Shown: positions 41,605 through 53,178 of the stretch, in pieces
Layout: each line of letters opens with the position of its first letter
Position numbering within the stretch: the stretch's first letter is position 1
DNA from: Allacma fusca
Lineage: Eukaryota > Arthropoda > Collembola > Symphypleona > Sminthuridae
NCBI GenBank assembly: GCA_947179485.1
Contig: OX359246.1
Coordinates: 52,183,632-52,247,631, forward strand
Length of the DNA stretch: 64,000 nucleotides
Direction of reading: 5' to 3'
Notes under the pieces: generated by a model
Database searches by the model: none
Told to the model about the DNA's origin: nothing
Seen by the model: only the letters and a program-made list of their open reading frames with translations
Position numbers and translations under genes: made by a program

Positions 41605-43555
41605 AACAGAAAGAACAAACTCCAAAGATGGAGAAATCATCCGTCCTACTATAGCTACATTGTACACAAATTTTTTGTGTGCTTACAGTGAAAGTGTGTT
41701 AAGCAATTTACAAGATAATTCTGCAGAAATTGCAGATGAGTGTTCTGATAGTGATTTAGATAACAATGAGTTGAAGGTAAAAGTGTCTTTTCAAGAAAAT
41801 CTAAGGCAATGGAGTTTGACTCACAATGTAACACACGCAGCAATTACAGATTTGCTGAAATTATTAAAAAATGACATACCTGGTGTCAACATCCCTATTA
41901 ATGCTACAACATTGTTAAAAACATCGAAATACTACAAAATAGTAATAGTAAATATAGATGGTAACGAGTATTGCTATGTAGGTCTTAAAGAGAATATCTT
42001 CAAAAAACTTCAGCTAGGATTCGATTTATATGCGAATACGAAAAGTTCAATACTCACATCATCGTGCAAAACCTAATAGGCTATTACTAAATATAAATAT
42101 AGATGGTTTACCGATTAGCAAATCCTCCAATAAAAGCATCTGGCCTATTCTTGGAACATTAGTACAGGCTACAGATAAGTCTCCATTTGTAATTTCCATT
42201 TTCTGTGGTATTTCGAAACCGAGAAATGTCCATGACTTCCTATGTGATTTTATCGCGGAGCTAAAGATTTGACAGAATGAAGGATTATGTATAGACGGTA
42301 AATTGTATTATGTATATATTAATTGTCTAATTGCCGATGCTCCTGCTAGAAGCTTCATCAAATGTATAAAAAACCACAACGCCTACAATGGATGTTAACG
42401 GTGTGAGCAAGAGGGTGAATGGTTAGGAAGAGTTATTTATTTGTCAACAACCAGTAAACTCAGAACATTCGATAGTTTTTCATCACAATTAGATGCTGAT
42501 CATCATGCTGGTGTATCTCCCTTAATTGAACTAGAATTTTATGTGGTACTTCAAACAGTGTTTGACCCCATGCAATTAGTGTATTTAGGGGTATGTCGTA
42601 AACTTTTATTTATATGGACTAGAGGCAAAGTGCCAAACAAATTACCTTCAAATTTGGTTTCAAAAATGAATGAAATAATTTCAGCTAAAGCCACCCATTT
42701 TCCTAGAGAATTTAGTCGCAAAATAAGATCTACCAGAGAATTGGAACAATTTAAAGCGACTGAGTACAGAACATTTTTGCTTTATGCTGGAGTTGTTGTT
42801 TTAAAACCTGTACTAAACCCCAGTCATTATTTGCAGTTTTGTTGTTACACAGTGCGATTTTTATTTTAACACACAACACCCAAAACAATGTTGAATGCAT
42901 TAATTTAGCACATCAACTTTGAATCAAATTTGTCCAGGAAGGGATTAGTATTTATGGTAGAGAATTCTGTGTGTACAATGTTCATAACTTGTGCCACTTA
43001 GCAACAGACTCCTCGAATTTTGGCACTCTAGATAATTTTTCAGCCTGGCCTTTTGAAAATTATATGCAACATTTAAAAAGGCTGCTCCGAGGTAAAAAGC
43101 ATGATATGCAGCAGATAGCAAGTAGACTAGCAGAGAGAGCGGAAGATTTGTCATTAAGTTATAATACAGTTCAAGATAAGTTACACACATGGAAAACAGT
43201 AAAAATACTTACAATTAAGGGTATACATGTTTCTACTTTGACGGGTAATAACTGTTTCCTGACTAAAGACAACAAAGTTGTCAAAATTGTCGGTATAGAC
43301 TCTACTAATTCTTTTACACGTGATTCTACTAGTTTAGCCAATTTAAAATTGAATGTTAAAATATTTAATGAAGTGACTAAGTTAAGCAATTATCCATTTG
43401 ACAGTTTAAAATTAGGCATTGGAAATGTTAATCCTTTACATTTTATTATGGATGAAATACCTGTTCGAATGTTAAGCAAAAAATGTATACTTCTACCTTA
43501 TAATCACCTTCAAGAAAACTTCGTTATATTTCCTATGTCTGATTGTTCATTGTAA
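41486..43555 (+). pseudogene. Transposase_21 (CACTA/EnSpm)-like transposase, decayed
   Basis: Frame 1 (41486-42076) has SRAKRRRIAQDKK, HAAITDLLKLLKNDIPGVNI and TLLKTSKYYK. After a frameshift near 42070 comes LNINIDGLPISKSSNKSIWP (the DG...WP motif with a likely catalytic Asp) and PFVISIFCGISKPRNVHDFL. TGA at 42270 and TAA at 42396 interrupt IADAPARSFIKCIKNHNAYNGC-x-RCEQEGE. MQLVYLGVCRKLLFIW follows at about 42570. Another frame change near 42850 and a TGA near 42921 precede YGREFCVYNVHNLCHLATDS and SAWPFENYMQHLKRLLRGK. The enzyme would cut and rejoin the element ends. The start codon is uncertain, and the first 119 bases overlap the DUF4806 last exon in another frame. Confidence 0.72.
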
Positions 43556-43679
43556 TAAAGAATAATAAAAATATATCTTACTAAAAAATTCGAAACCAAT
43601 TGTCTCATTTTACGTATGTTCATTCACACTGAAACGCCACAAAACAAGCAAAACATTAGTAATGGGTGGCAGTAGGAAC

Positions 43680-43853
43680 AGTGCTGGCACCACGAAATGC
43701 CAGCATAGAAACTACAAGCTGGTTAAGTGTTGGCTGAATGTGTTTTCCAGTGTGCTGGATGAGTCGGGGGAAAGCGGACAAATCCCATGTTTAGCCAGCA
43801 CAGCTTTCCAGCACTAAAACTACTGATGGGCCACCAGTAAATTCTTTGCTGGG
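43680..43853. repeat. Right terminal/subterminal CCAGC repeats of the transposon
   Basis: GTGCTGGCAC, GCCAGCA, GCTGGTTAAG, GTGCTGGA, GCCAGCACAG and CCAGCACT words, ending CTTTGCTGGG. They mirror those at 39554-39760. Confidence 0.6.
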
Positions 43854-44025
43854 GTATATACCCATGGGTCAAGTATTTGGGTTGTTTTTGAGTAAACGTA
43901 CGTTTCAGGTACAGGTACAATGATTTAAATTGAGATCAGGTACGGGTACAAAAAATTTGGAGCTGTTAATATGGGTTCAGGAACAGGTCCAGGTACAAGA
44001 TTTTTGTACCCATGAAGGGCACTAG
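43854..44025. repeat. GGGTAC word array, right end GGGCACTAG
   Basis: Words CAGGTACAGGTACAATG, GGTACGGGTAC and CAGGTCCAGGTACA. The right edge TTTTTGTACCCATGAAGGGC-ACTAG reads on the other strand as CTAGTGCCCTTCATGGG, similar to CAGTGCTCGGCACGGG. The DUF4806 transposon abuts its left side and may have inserted into it. Confidence 0.5.
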
Positions 44026-46129
44026 GTAACACCGTTGGGTTGAACACATTTTCTGACTTTGTTTTTTTTTTGAAATTTCAAAATATTTAAATGAAGTTTA
44101 GTACAGCAGTTTTCTAAGCATGAAGCGAAAGATTCTAAATTTTGAAATTGGTAATTTGCCTTACAATTTCTACAACATTAGTGCTTTCGCATGTAGCAAA
44201 GCATTTTTAATACTGCTGAAGCACTATTTGAAATTTTAAAACACAAATAGGAAATTTTTAACTTTTTTACTTATTCCAATCCATCTCAGTGGAAACTTAC
44301 TATACTAAAATCCATTTAATATTTTTTTTAATTGTAAACATTCTTTGAACCGTGTTTCGGCAGCATGATTCCAACGATGGCACCTCTATGATAAAGCATA
44401 CAATTACTTTTCAGTACTCTTCCCAATTTTTACTTTTACAATATTCGTCAATTCCAAGCGGAAACTCCAAATATCATGACAGATATCGTCATAGTTAACC
44501 CCAAGCTCAAGCAAGTTATGCCCAATGGAACTGTGCACAAACGGTTACAGCTTTTGGAAATGTTATGCACGAAAGTATGTTCCAAAATGGCAGTTGATAA
44601 AATGAGTTCAAAATAATTTGTTGAATGTTAAACATTAGCTAAAAATTTAACGACCGGTTTTTCGGGACTGGTTACATATGTACAATGGCCAACTATCTGT
44701 AATTGCAGCATTGGTTACCGTTAACCCTACATAAAATTGTCAATTCTTAACCTGAAAGTCGTTAATATGCTCATTTAGTTGATTATATTGTTGGCAGAAG
44801 AAGTAGCAGTGTACTGGTATACGGAAAACCGTTTGACAAAAAACTTCAACCTTTTGAAGGTGGGGTACATGTAATTTCCGTGTAATGCCATTTAAAATTT
44901 CCAGTTTTGAATTTCAGGACAAATTGACTTCGCGCCAATTTTTTTAAACTATGAAGGATTTTTTATGTGGCAGATGGGACTTAAAGTAGTACTCCGGGTA
45001 TGAGAAAACTGGTTTTAGTCGAATGTCGAATATCTGGAGGGGGCACCAAAAAGTTTTTACTTGTAAGATACTCTTTTTTTATAAAAGTGTTAGGCTCGGA
45101 TACCGAAATACATACATGGTCGTACAGTGAACTGTTTGAAAATGTGAACTGCACCTAGCTGGGAGTGGTGTTCTGTTTTTCCGAAATGTTTTTCTTCACT
45201 TCTGTTTAGCATAAAAAAGACAAAAGCTTCATTATTTTTTAATATGGACGACTGGATTTTGGCAATGTTTTTCTATGGTGCGTCTACATGGGGACGTGGC
45301 GTTGAAAGCGCAGCTATTTCAAACGTTTCATTCATAAAGTTGTTGTCAAAATTATCTATGGCAGACTACATGTTGTCATGGTCGTCTCCGGTTCAAGCGC
45401 TCTCTACTGACCATAATTGGTTCAACTAAAAATGTTATTTTAGTTATTCAATTGTTGAAATTGAATCTACAATTTAATTTCCTTTTAAATGAAGATAGCT
45501 AATGCTAACTTGGGAAGCCCGATCTCTCGGAGATCGTTGTTAGAGAAGTAGAAGAAAGGAGATAAATGTTAAGGATAATTCTACATTGATATTTTAACAA
45601 ACGTGCGTCTCGTTTTATCTCTTGCCTTCTCCTTTTTTAATTTATTGAATAAAGTCTCACGACAATTGTACTAAATTTCGGCACATCTTTACCTCCTTTT
45701 ATTTTCCCTCAATCATCACAGGTGCGGGGTACCTTTACCTACCCTCCCGCATCCCTTAATTTAATTGTGTTTCCCCTACGCCTTGCGTCAACTTGACCTT
45801 ACCGTTGTGCATGTGACTTCCTTTCGAAAAAAGATGGTGTTGCGGGAAAAGTACCTCTCATGTAATTACAGTACTAATTGTGCCAAGGGAGTAGCTAAAC
45901 ATCAATTATTGAATATTTTAATTATTTTTGTGTTTACAATTCACATCGTGATTAATTGCAAATTGCAATAATCACACTCGCAAGTACACATTTATACACT
46001 ATTATTATCAATTGTCTGTATTCATTATTTATGATGAATTTTGTAATTACTACCTGTAATTCTTATTTTTAATTACAATTAACGGAGTTGAGTACTTGCG
46101 TCTACCTAATCTTTATGTTTTTCAATCAG
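44026..46129. other. No gene seen
   Basis: AT-rich. Frames at 45244-45429 and 45765-45971 are short and unrecognised. A 183-bp stretch at 45538-45720 begins TG, ends CA and has AATAAA, but has no partner (see rejected items). Confidence 0.4.
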
Positions 46130-48990
46130 GACAGGAATATCATGAGGCAAGAGTTATGCACAATAATTTAATTAAATCAAAGAAAAAGTCATGCAGAGCT
46201 AATGAAATCCCGTTTAAGGAACCCAAAGAACATTTATATTTTCCGGAAGACGTTTAATCTTTTTAAATCCCGTGTGGATAGCACAAACCCAATTTCAGTA
46301 GAATCCTTGGAGGCATTTTACTTGGATGTGATTCCACCAAATTCCTCTATAGTATGCCTGGAAAAGCTTACAACAACGTTCAATGATTTCGTAGACTTCT
46401 CTATAGCCATGCGGGAACTGCTGACGGCTAAAAAGTCCCTTAAAAACAACACATCCGCGGGTACTGACGGCTTGACAAATGAATTTTGGAAGTTGGCGAC
46501 CTCTGATATCTGTCACCATTTATTATTCATGCTTAACGGTTTTATTCTTAGGTACTACGCCAAAGCAGTGGTCGGAAATTGAACTTTTTATGCTATTTAA
46601 AAAAGAAGATAGATGCTTACCCGGTAATTTTAGAGGCATCGCCCCGATCAACACGGTAACCAAAATCTTTACTAGGATCCTATATAACCGCCTCTACTCC
46701 TTTTGCGAAAGGAACAATATCTTTACAGAAACGCAATGCGGGTTTCGTACAAACCGGTTGTGTATGGACCAAATATTTACCCTCTTAGCAATCGTTCAAA
46801 CGAAAATTCGCACACCGGGTTGGAAACGTTTCAACCTTTTCGTATACTTATTACACTACTCATTTCATACATAATTAGCTATGAAGAAACTCATATTAAT
46901 GTTGGGCCGGGTCATATTAATTTATAATAAGCATACATAGTCAATTAGGTTAATTATCATTATCAGAGTTTCGCTTCAGAAGCACATGTTGAGTTAGCTG
47001 TCGCAGAAATACTGTAGGGAGGCACATGCGAGACCTTAAATCCAAAGGGAGCTTATTCCAATTTTGAACACAAGAGTAGATAATGTTTTTTTGGCGATAC
47101 AAAGTTTAGTACTGGGGTTGAAGAGAGTGATGCCCTTTCCAGAACGAAGTCTTGACGGGCGTGTATTACGTAAGAAAGTAAGTGTATAGCACGTAAGAAA
47201 TAGCACCCTGGTCCTTATTTTTTGACAGCAACTGACACACTTTTGAGGCGGCAAACCAATGGTAGGAACAACGAGGAAAAGGTTAGGAGCTGGGAAACAC
47301 ACCACACTGAACACGGGGCTTGGAGTAGGCTCAAAGGAGAACCTACCTGGACCATGTCCAGGAGTGGAATGTCCAGAAGTGAAACTTAACCCAGGCCTTT
47401 GACTCCCTGAACCATGAGCTTCTTTGGAAAAAGTTTTCTAACTTTGAAGCCAGTTGTTATTTCATGAACCGTAAGTCACCGTATAACAACGCTGTTCTTA
47501 AGGTTAGGGTAGGCAAAATCCACGCCCGTGTCTTTGAGGTCTCCCAAGGGGTCCTACAAGGCGATATTCTCAGGCCTCTGCTTTTTGCGATATACATATC
47601 TGACCTCGACAAGTTCTTTGATTCAAAAGAGGCCTGCCATGTCAACCTTGCAGGTAAAAATTCCGTCAATCATTTATTACTCGCGGATGACAATGTCACG
47701 CTCACAGAAACCAAACTAAGTCTCCAACACAAAATTTCAATTTTAGATTATTATTGTGATCGTAATATCCTGGGGATTAACTTGTCAAAGACCAAGATAA
47801 TAATCTTTCAAAAGGGGATGGACGAAGGGACACCTGGTCATGGTTTCTGAAAGAGGAAAATTGTAAAATTGAAATTGTGTCCGATTATATATACCTGGGG
47901 ATCAAGTTTTGCGCATTTGCCTCGTTTCGAGAATCAGCTCAGGTCATGAAACGAAAAGCTTTGGCAAGTATAGGACCCACCATGAATGCTTAGTGCATCC
48001 AAGACTGACTCGTGGGACTCAAGATTAAAGCTCTTGGACTCCATAGTTATTCCTACTATGACATATGCTTCTGAAAAATGGGCCATTGATATCCCTGGGG
48101 AAGTTGAAATTGTTCAAAACCAGTTCCTAAAGAAACTGTCGTGGTTGCCCTATAGTGCCCCGTCTTATGCTCTTAGGATAGAAACTGGTAGAATCAAAGT
48201 TTTCTACCGAGTTATCAAATGGTCTATTCGATTTTGGTTCAAGATCCTTCTGATGCCCGAGAATAGGCTTGTGCGAATTAGCTATAAAATACTGAAAAGC
48301 GTATGCCACTTCGATTCTCACAATAGCCCATTAAATCGTGGCCTAACTTCATAAGGGATACCCTATACAGGTTTGGCTTCCCTGTAGTTTGGGAATTCCA
48401 ATCTGCAGAATATCTTGCACGTTTTTTAAGCACATAATGGCTGTAATTCTCGACTCATTTATTGAATCCAACCTTGACAGAATTAGCGACACCTAATATA
48501 TCCCAATGTTTAAATTTATTCAATCTCATTTCTTCACTTCAGAATACCTCACTTACCAAATCCCTTTCCAGTACATACGCTTGATGGCCAACATAAGGTT
48601 GCACTCCGATACCCTGTATACATTCAACCCGGGTGAAATGTAACCTCTCAGCTCCTGACCTCTGCACTGATTGTAATCTACACGAACATAACGATTTACT
48701 CCATATCCTATCTAGGTGTCGTTTGTACGACCTCCAAAGAAAGTCGTTTCTTGGTAAATACAGTATTAGCGGCTTTCACTCAGAGATATCTCTCCTATCA
48801 CTATTCAAAAACCCTTCCAAGGATCTCATTTGTAACATTTTTAAATTGTTTCATAATTATATTTCCAGGAATAATTTCCTGGCAACTGTTTTTTATAAAC
48901 TTCTAATAGATCTGAATCTAAGAATTCTAATAAATCTGAATCTGAATCCACTCCTCCCCATAATTTCATTCAAAGTTTTAGGTTTCCCTC
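46130..48990 (+). pseudogene. LINE reverse transcriptase relic (copy 1 of a family)
   Basis: Pieces of one LINE ORF2: SRVDSTNPISVESLEAFYLD and LKNNTSAGTDGLTNEFWK (46202-46582), then LPGNFRGIAPINTVTKIFTR and TETQCGFRTN (46479-46850). After an insertion come DSLNHELLWKKF, VSQGVLQGDILRPLLFAIYI and the catalytic LADD (47464-47850; normally FADD). Next are SIVIPTMTYASEKWAI and PSYALRIETGRIKVFYRV (47986-48354), and a terminal zinc motif CTDC...HILSRC (48633-48730). Multiple frameshifts make it non-functional. The same domains recur at 55650-57576, so both belong to one family, which I cannot assign to a clade. Confidence 0.82.
46860..47330 (-). mobile_element. Antisense 3' LINE fragment inserted in the LINE relic
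   Basis: On the minus strand the sequence encodes the end of a different LINE RT. RNTRPSRLRSGKGITLFNPS is followed, in another phase, by NWNKLPLDLRSRMCLPTVFL and a stop at 46952-46950. It separates LFV (46845) from DSLNH (about 47390) of the host LINE, which are contiguous in the related copy at 56150-56200. The exact boundaries are unresolved within about 40 bp. Confidence 0.65.
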
Positions 48991-49173
48991 TTTCCATAAT
49001 TTTATTTAAACTTTAACCCACCCTCCTCCTCGTAATTTATTTTAAAACATTTAAGTTCTATCCATTCCTCCTTTCAAACATTTATTTCCTCCTCTTCATA
49101 ATTTCGCTGAAACTTTTTCCTGCCCCTCCATATAAATTCTTTCAAACTTCTTTTTGATAAATTAATATCCACT
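48990..49173. other. Imperfect CCTCCTC-ATAATTT repeats
   Basis: Four imperfect units of about 50 bp, each with a CTCCTC word and ATAATTT...AAACTTT. No gene. Confidence 0.4.
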
Positions 49174-50312
49174 ATGTCCCAACGATTTTTCTCTGAATTA
49201 ATCTCTAAGCTCAAGAAGTTTAATGGTAAATCCTCTGCTGTTTAGACGAGGATTGTATTCTTTTAAAAATTAATGCCCACTGGATTCTAAAAAATATGCA
49301 TCGGTTACTTGAAAACAAAGCCGTTAATTGGGGGAAATTCGCCAATCAAGGAGTAATCAGTGATTTGTATGCTGATAATGATAATGAAAAATTTGTCGTT
49401 TTTAAGCATTTATTATTCGTACAATTCCCAGAACCCGATGCCAGAAAATCTGCCATTGAATTAAATCAAAGTAGAAAATTTCTAATTGGTAAGAAGTTCC
49501 CAATGGATTATTTATTGGGCAAATTAGGATTACTTTATGATATTGATACCCAAATGATTGACAAAGTGAAAATTGATCACTTAATTGAAGGCCTACAAGT
49601 TCAACTTGGATTTATCCTACGATCCCAATTAAACCCAGACAGTACTAGTGCCCAGTTTGAAAAATACTTCCTTTATCAATGTGAAAATTCCCATTTGAAA
49701 TTATTTGTTTTCCAGCCCTTTAAACCTGTCCCAACTAAATTTATACCTCATTCACAATTTTACAAACCCATTCCTTCTCATCCCAAAGAAGATTTAGCTC
49801 CTTTACCCCAGGCTATACCTCATATTTCTCAAAACCCACCATCCCATTCATCCAAGCGTCCCAATTGCGGAATATGTAGAATATTGGGACACATTATGGC
49901 TTCGTGCTATGAATTTCTAAAATTACAACGTTCTGCACAACGTCATAACAATTTCAAAGATTATTCCACTAATAATCGTCAAGATAAAGACTGGACCCAC
50001 AATGGATATGCCAAACCCACATTCAAGAATTCGATTAATCAACTCACAGTTTTGATTAACAATAATATGGAAACCATTAATGAGCAATCCCATTTGAATC
50101 AAAATTACCAATACCCAAGAATTGATAATTCAGTAAAACTAAATAGTCTGACCACACTGAGAAATCAGACTATAACTTCAACCGCTTTATGTAACAATTC
50201 ATCATTGCCCGCTGATATTCCAAATGATAGAGAAATTCCACAATCTCACCCAATGATTTTATTCCCCTTGCTTCCCGAATACTACGTATGCAATCCTTTC
50301 CATTTCTCCTAG
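49174..50312 (+). pseudogene. Gag of a Ty3/gypsy-like retrotransposon
   Basis: Begins at ATG 49174 (MSQRFFSELISKLKKFNGKS). It shifts frame near 49238 to DEDCILLKINAHWILKNMHR and stays open to 50312. The helical Gag core includes LLFVQFPEPDARKSAIELNQ, and a single CCHC knuckle CGICRILGHIMASC (CX2CX4HX4C) occurs about 190 residues in. A long Asn/Ser/Gln-rich tail follows. Gag would form the particle shell. The single knuckle and the protease downstream point to Ty3/gypsy or a related group rather than BEL/Pao. Confidence 0.65.
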
Positions 50313-50800
50313 TCCTTTCAAAAGAGAATTCATCGGACTCTAAACTGCTGTATTTATCGGCTAATATTGCTTTCTGTTGATTATCCAATAGCAATTCAAT
50401 ATGAAGCTCTCAGAGCCCTTATAAAATTGTATGAATTTTATTTGAAAGACGATGAGAGGAAATGAAGCAATGTTAAAAAGTAATTAATCCAAGACACAGG
50501 AATTACTTTAATTATACACAAGAACAAGAAGAGAAAATGTTAATATGCGTGGTGGTTAGTAGGTGGCTCTGAACAGACTCCGTTCTAATTTTTATTTTTA
50601 AAAGTATTACTACTATTGTAATATCCTTGACATTGCTTTTACTTTGATTATGAATTATCATTATTTCTAAAACTATAAATTAATCACAACTGCCATTTAA
50701 ATGATATTTACAAACTGTCATAATCATAAACAGTGAAAGATGGTAACCTAGAGTTAAATATATGCTGAAATAGAATAGCTTTTTAGAATCCAACACTTTC
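50313..50800. other. Spacer inside the gypsy-like relic
   Basis: AT-rich 490 bp between gag and protease remnants with no supported frame. Confidence 0.4.
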
Positions 50801-51238
50801 TTTGATTGTAAAGCTCTCATTGATACTGGACCAGCTGTATCGGTGATAAGTGAATATTTTTTTACTACGTTACTGAAGATTCTTTGATGAATTGTTACAC
50901 CCTTAGTTACACTGGTGCCCCGGTCCCTCGCTGTCCAAGAATCCTGTAATTTACTAATTACTCATGACGTTAAACTCCGTGTGAAAATCAATGGTTTATT
51001 CACCGTATAGAAATTGTGGGTAGTTTCTAAAGCATCATTGGATGTAATTATGGGATTAAATTTTCGAAGAATTTACAAAGCTGTATTAGATTTTGACTCT
51101 GATTTACGTTGTTTCCCCGAGTTATCCACCATTCTATCCCCATGTCCAAATCCCAAACCTACTCTTTCTTCAATAGCTGTTCAAACTAAAATAGTATCAC
51201 TACTGAATCTACCAGCATCCGAAAAATCTACGAGATGA
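50800..51238 (+). pseudogene. Aspartic protease remnant, gypsy-like relic
   Basis: CKALIDTGPAVSVISEYFF near 50808-50865 has the intact Asp-Thr-Gly active-site triad at 50822-50830. After frame changes, WVVSKASLDVIMGLNFRRIY (from 51014) supplies the second hydrophobic-Gly motif. The protease would mature the Gag-Pol polyprotein. The RT and RNase H that should follow are absent. Confidence 0.65.
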
Positions 51239-51266
51239 GGATTTATCACTATGAAGTCACTACAAA

Positions 51267-52049
51267 TTGTACCATTCGAGCCCCAGGTATTCCTCGAATA
51301 GTTCGATTCCTCCTGGATTTGAACATTTCAGTCCTGATGTTTCAAATATTCCCATTGATCCTCAAGTTGACGCCCTCAGTACCGGTCGCGTCGGTCCCTT
51401 AACCCCTGTAGGTCAAGTTGATTTCCCAGGTACCTACATTTTCGCCCACAACCAAGAGAGCCCTTGTGATAAATTACTCCCCAGCATCGATTTTACTTCA
51501 GACGGCAATGTAGCAGATTTCCATAACTCCCAACAAGAACAGGAAAAACTTACGTCTAACCCTTTACCTTCGCCTCGATTATATCTCCCTGATCAAAACG
51601 TTCTTGTTGCAAATCATTCCAGCAAATTTGGATGTGTTTAAAATTTTTTACCTTGCTGGAAAGACCCCTTTAAAATTGTCTCCCAAATTATTGATTTCAC
51701 TTATTTGTGTAAAGATCTACGCGATAACCCAAAGTTTCCTGAACACATTGTTGTTACAATACAAAATTTGAAACCGTTCTACTCTTGTGAAAATGATCAG
51801 GATAATCCATATAAATCAAATGCACCCTTTTCCAAATCTGATACTTCAAATTTGAGTCCCCCTAAAAGTCCTATTCGGAACCGTAGAAATGTTACCCATT
51901 CAAATAAATACCCTTACAAAATGTTTTTAAATTGTGTTTACCCTACATTTCAGATGGATTCTGATATGGATTTTCTTTTGAATTTTTATTTGGGATCTCC
52001 TATTTCTGTGAAAGAAGAGGATGCTATCATCATTGCTCCGGATCCCTAA
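51267..52049 (+). pseudogene. Integrase C-terminal end, gypsy-like relic
   Basis: YLPDQNVLVANHSSK (near 51580), then CWKDPFKIVSQIIDFTYLC and IQNLKPFYS (51650-51790) match the C-terminal beta-barrel of retroviral-type integrases (W-x-x-P-F/Y-x-I ... L-K-P-Y/F). The tail to 52049 is Asn/Ser/Pro-rich. RT, RNase H and the integrase core are all missing between 51240 and 51580, so this element carries a large internal deletion. Confidence 0.6.
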
Positions 52050-52399
52050 ACCAGTGTCGGTGTGAAAATTAGTGTATGACCCATGACGAGAATACGATGC
52101 TGGGCGGTCTCAAGAGTGTAAATCGGAGTCATGTTTTGAGAATTAAAAACAATGATGAAGGTTCCAAAAATGTATCGGTGTTTATTTTGATATTTCCAAA
52201 ATATAAGCGTCAGTTTTAGTACCGGAAAATCTTGATCGTTTCTACTGGGACGGATTCCAAGCCGAATATATATATACATGAAATGAGCGCAGTTACAGTG
52301 AGACCAACACTCTTAGTAAAATGTCATTGTCGGTGTGGAATATTGAATAACGACACTATTCTCATTCCCGAAAGGAATATGAGATTGAGACCTGACGCC
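52050..52399. other. No gene seen
   Basis: Follows the gypsy-like relic. No LTR could be recognised. Confidence 0.35.
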
Positions 52400-53090
52400 C
52401 ATTCCACCAAACCGACTTCCCACTTCGCACTTTTCGCTTTGCACTTTGCGAGGAAGTGCAGAGCGCGAAGCGTTCCACATTGAAAAACAAACTTCTTCGC
52501 ATTCGCTCCTCTGCATTGCAAAGTCGGACGAACTACTTTGCGTTCGAGTGACACGATGAAGTCATTTGAATGGTTGCGACCGTTCAGTTGTCTCAATTTA
52601 TAGTTTCCGTGTTACATAAGCATACATAGTGTATCTACATTTACAAAAGTCCCTGCATGTCTTCATGCTAAACTTCCCGCTTATAAACATGGTTTTCATT
52701 ATTTAATCGCAAATTGTATTATTAACAGTGCGTAGTATTTTAATTTTAATAATAAACTCTTCTAATTTACTGTACTAAAATCATAATAAATGATCGCAAC
52801 AATTATCCAGTACGGTTAAATTTTTGTAATTACTAAAAATACAATAAATAATTATTTCTGAATCAGTTGGTTTAAAATGAGTGTAGAGAGTAATCTGCAA
52901 AGTCAACGGAGCATTTGCAGCAAGAGCCGCAAAGTGGGAGGAAATTTCAGCTTTGCATTTGCATTGGTAAGAGTGGTGGAACAGAACACGAAACGTTATC
53001 TCTGCAAAGTTTACACTTTGCAATTCGCGGCTTCTCCGAGCGAAGCAAGTCGGTGGAACGCTCGCTTCGCATTTTGACTTGCAATAATTA
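52400..53090. repeat. CTTTGC/CTTCGC word arrays with inverted arms
   Basis: Two blocks (52400-52560 and 52890-53090) carry CACTTTGCGA, CTTCGCATT and GCAAAGTG words in both orientations. TTCCACCAAACCGACTT on the left and AAGTCGGTGGAACG on the right are inverted copies, suggesting a single element. No 8-bp duplication was found. Confidence 0.45.
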
Positions 53091-53129
53091 CAAAATAAAG
53101 CAGTTTAGTAAACGGGATGACTTTAGTCA

Positions 53130-53178
53130 TACAGGTAGTAATAGTAATGGTAGTAGTAATTGTAATAGTAGTATCGTA
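53130..53178. repeat. GTAATA/GTAGTA microsatellite
   Basis: AGTAATAGTAATGGTAGTAG and related trinucleotide units over about 45 bp. Confidence 0.7.

Larger units (their letters stand above)
39554..43853 (+). mobile_element. DNA transposon with DUF4806 gene and Transposase_21-like gene
   Basis: The left end CCCAGGAAAGATTTTTCTCT and the complement of the right end CCCAGCAAAGAATTTACTGG pair with a small gap. A GT dinucleotide flanks both ends, which could be a 2-bp duplication. Within about 200 bp of each end are many CCAGC/GCTGG words, like the subterminal repeats of CACTA-type elements. Inside are a spliced DUF4806 gene and a decayed transposase on the same strand. The superfamily is inferred from transposase motifs, because CACTA elements usually begin CACT. 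Confidence 0.6.

Noticed and set aside
45538..45720. Possible solo LTR (TG...CA, AATAAA)
   Set aside because: No matching repeat elsewhere in the window and flanking 5-mers atcgt and ggtgc differ; TG/CA ends alone are weak.
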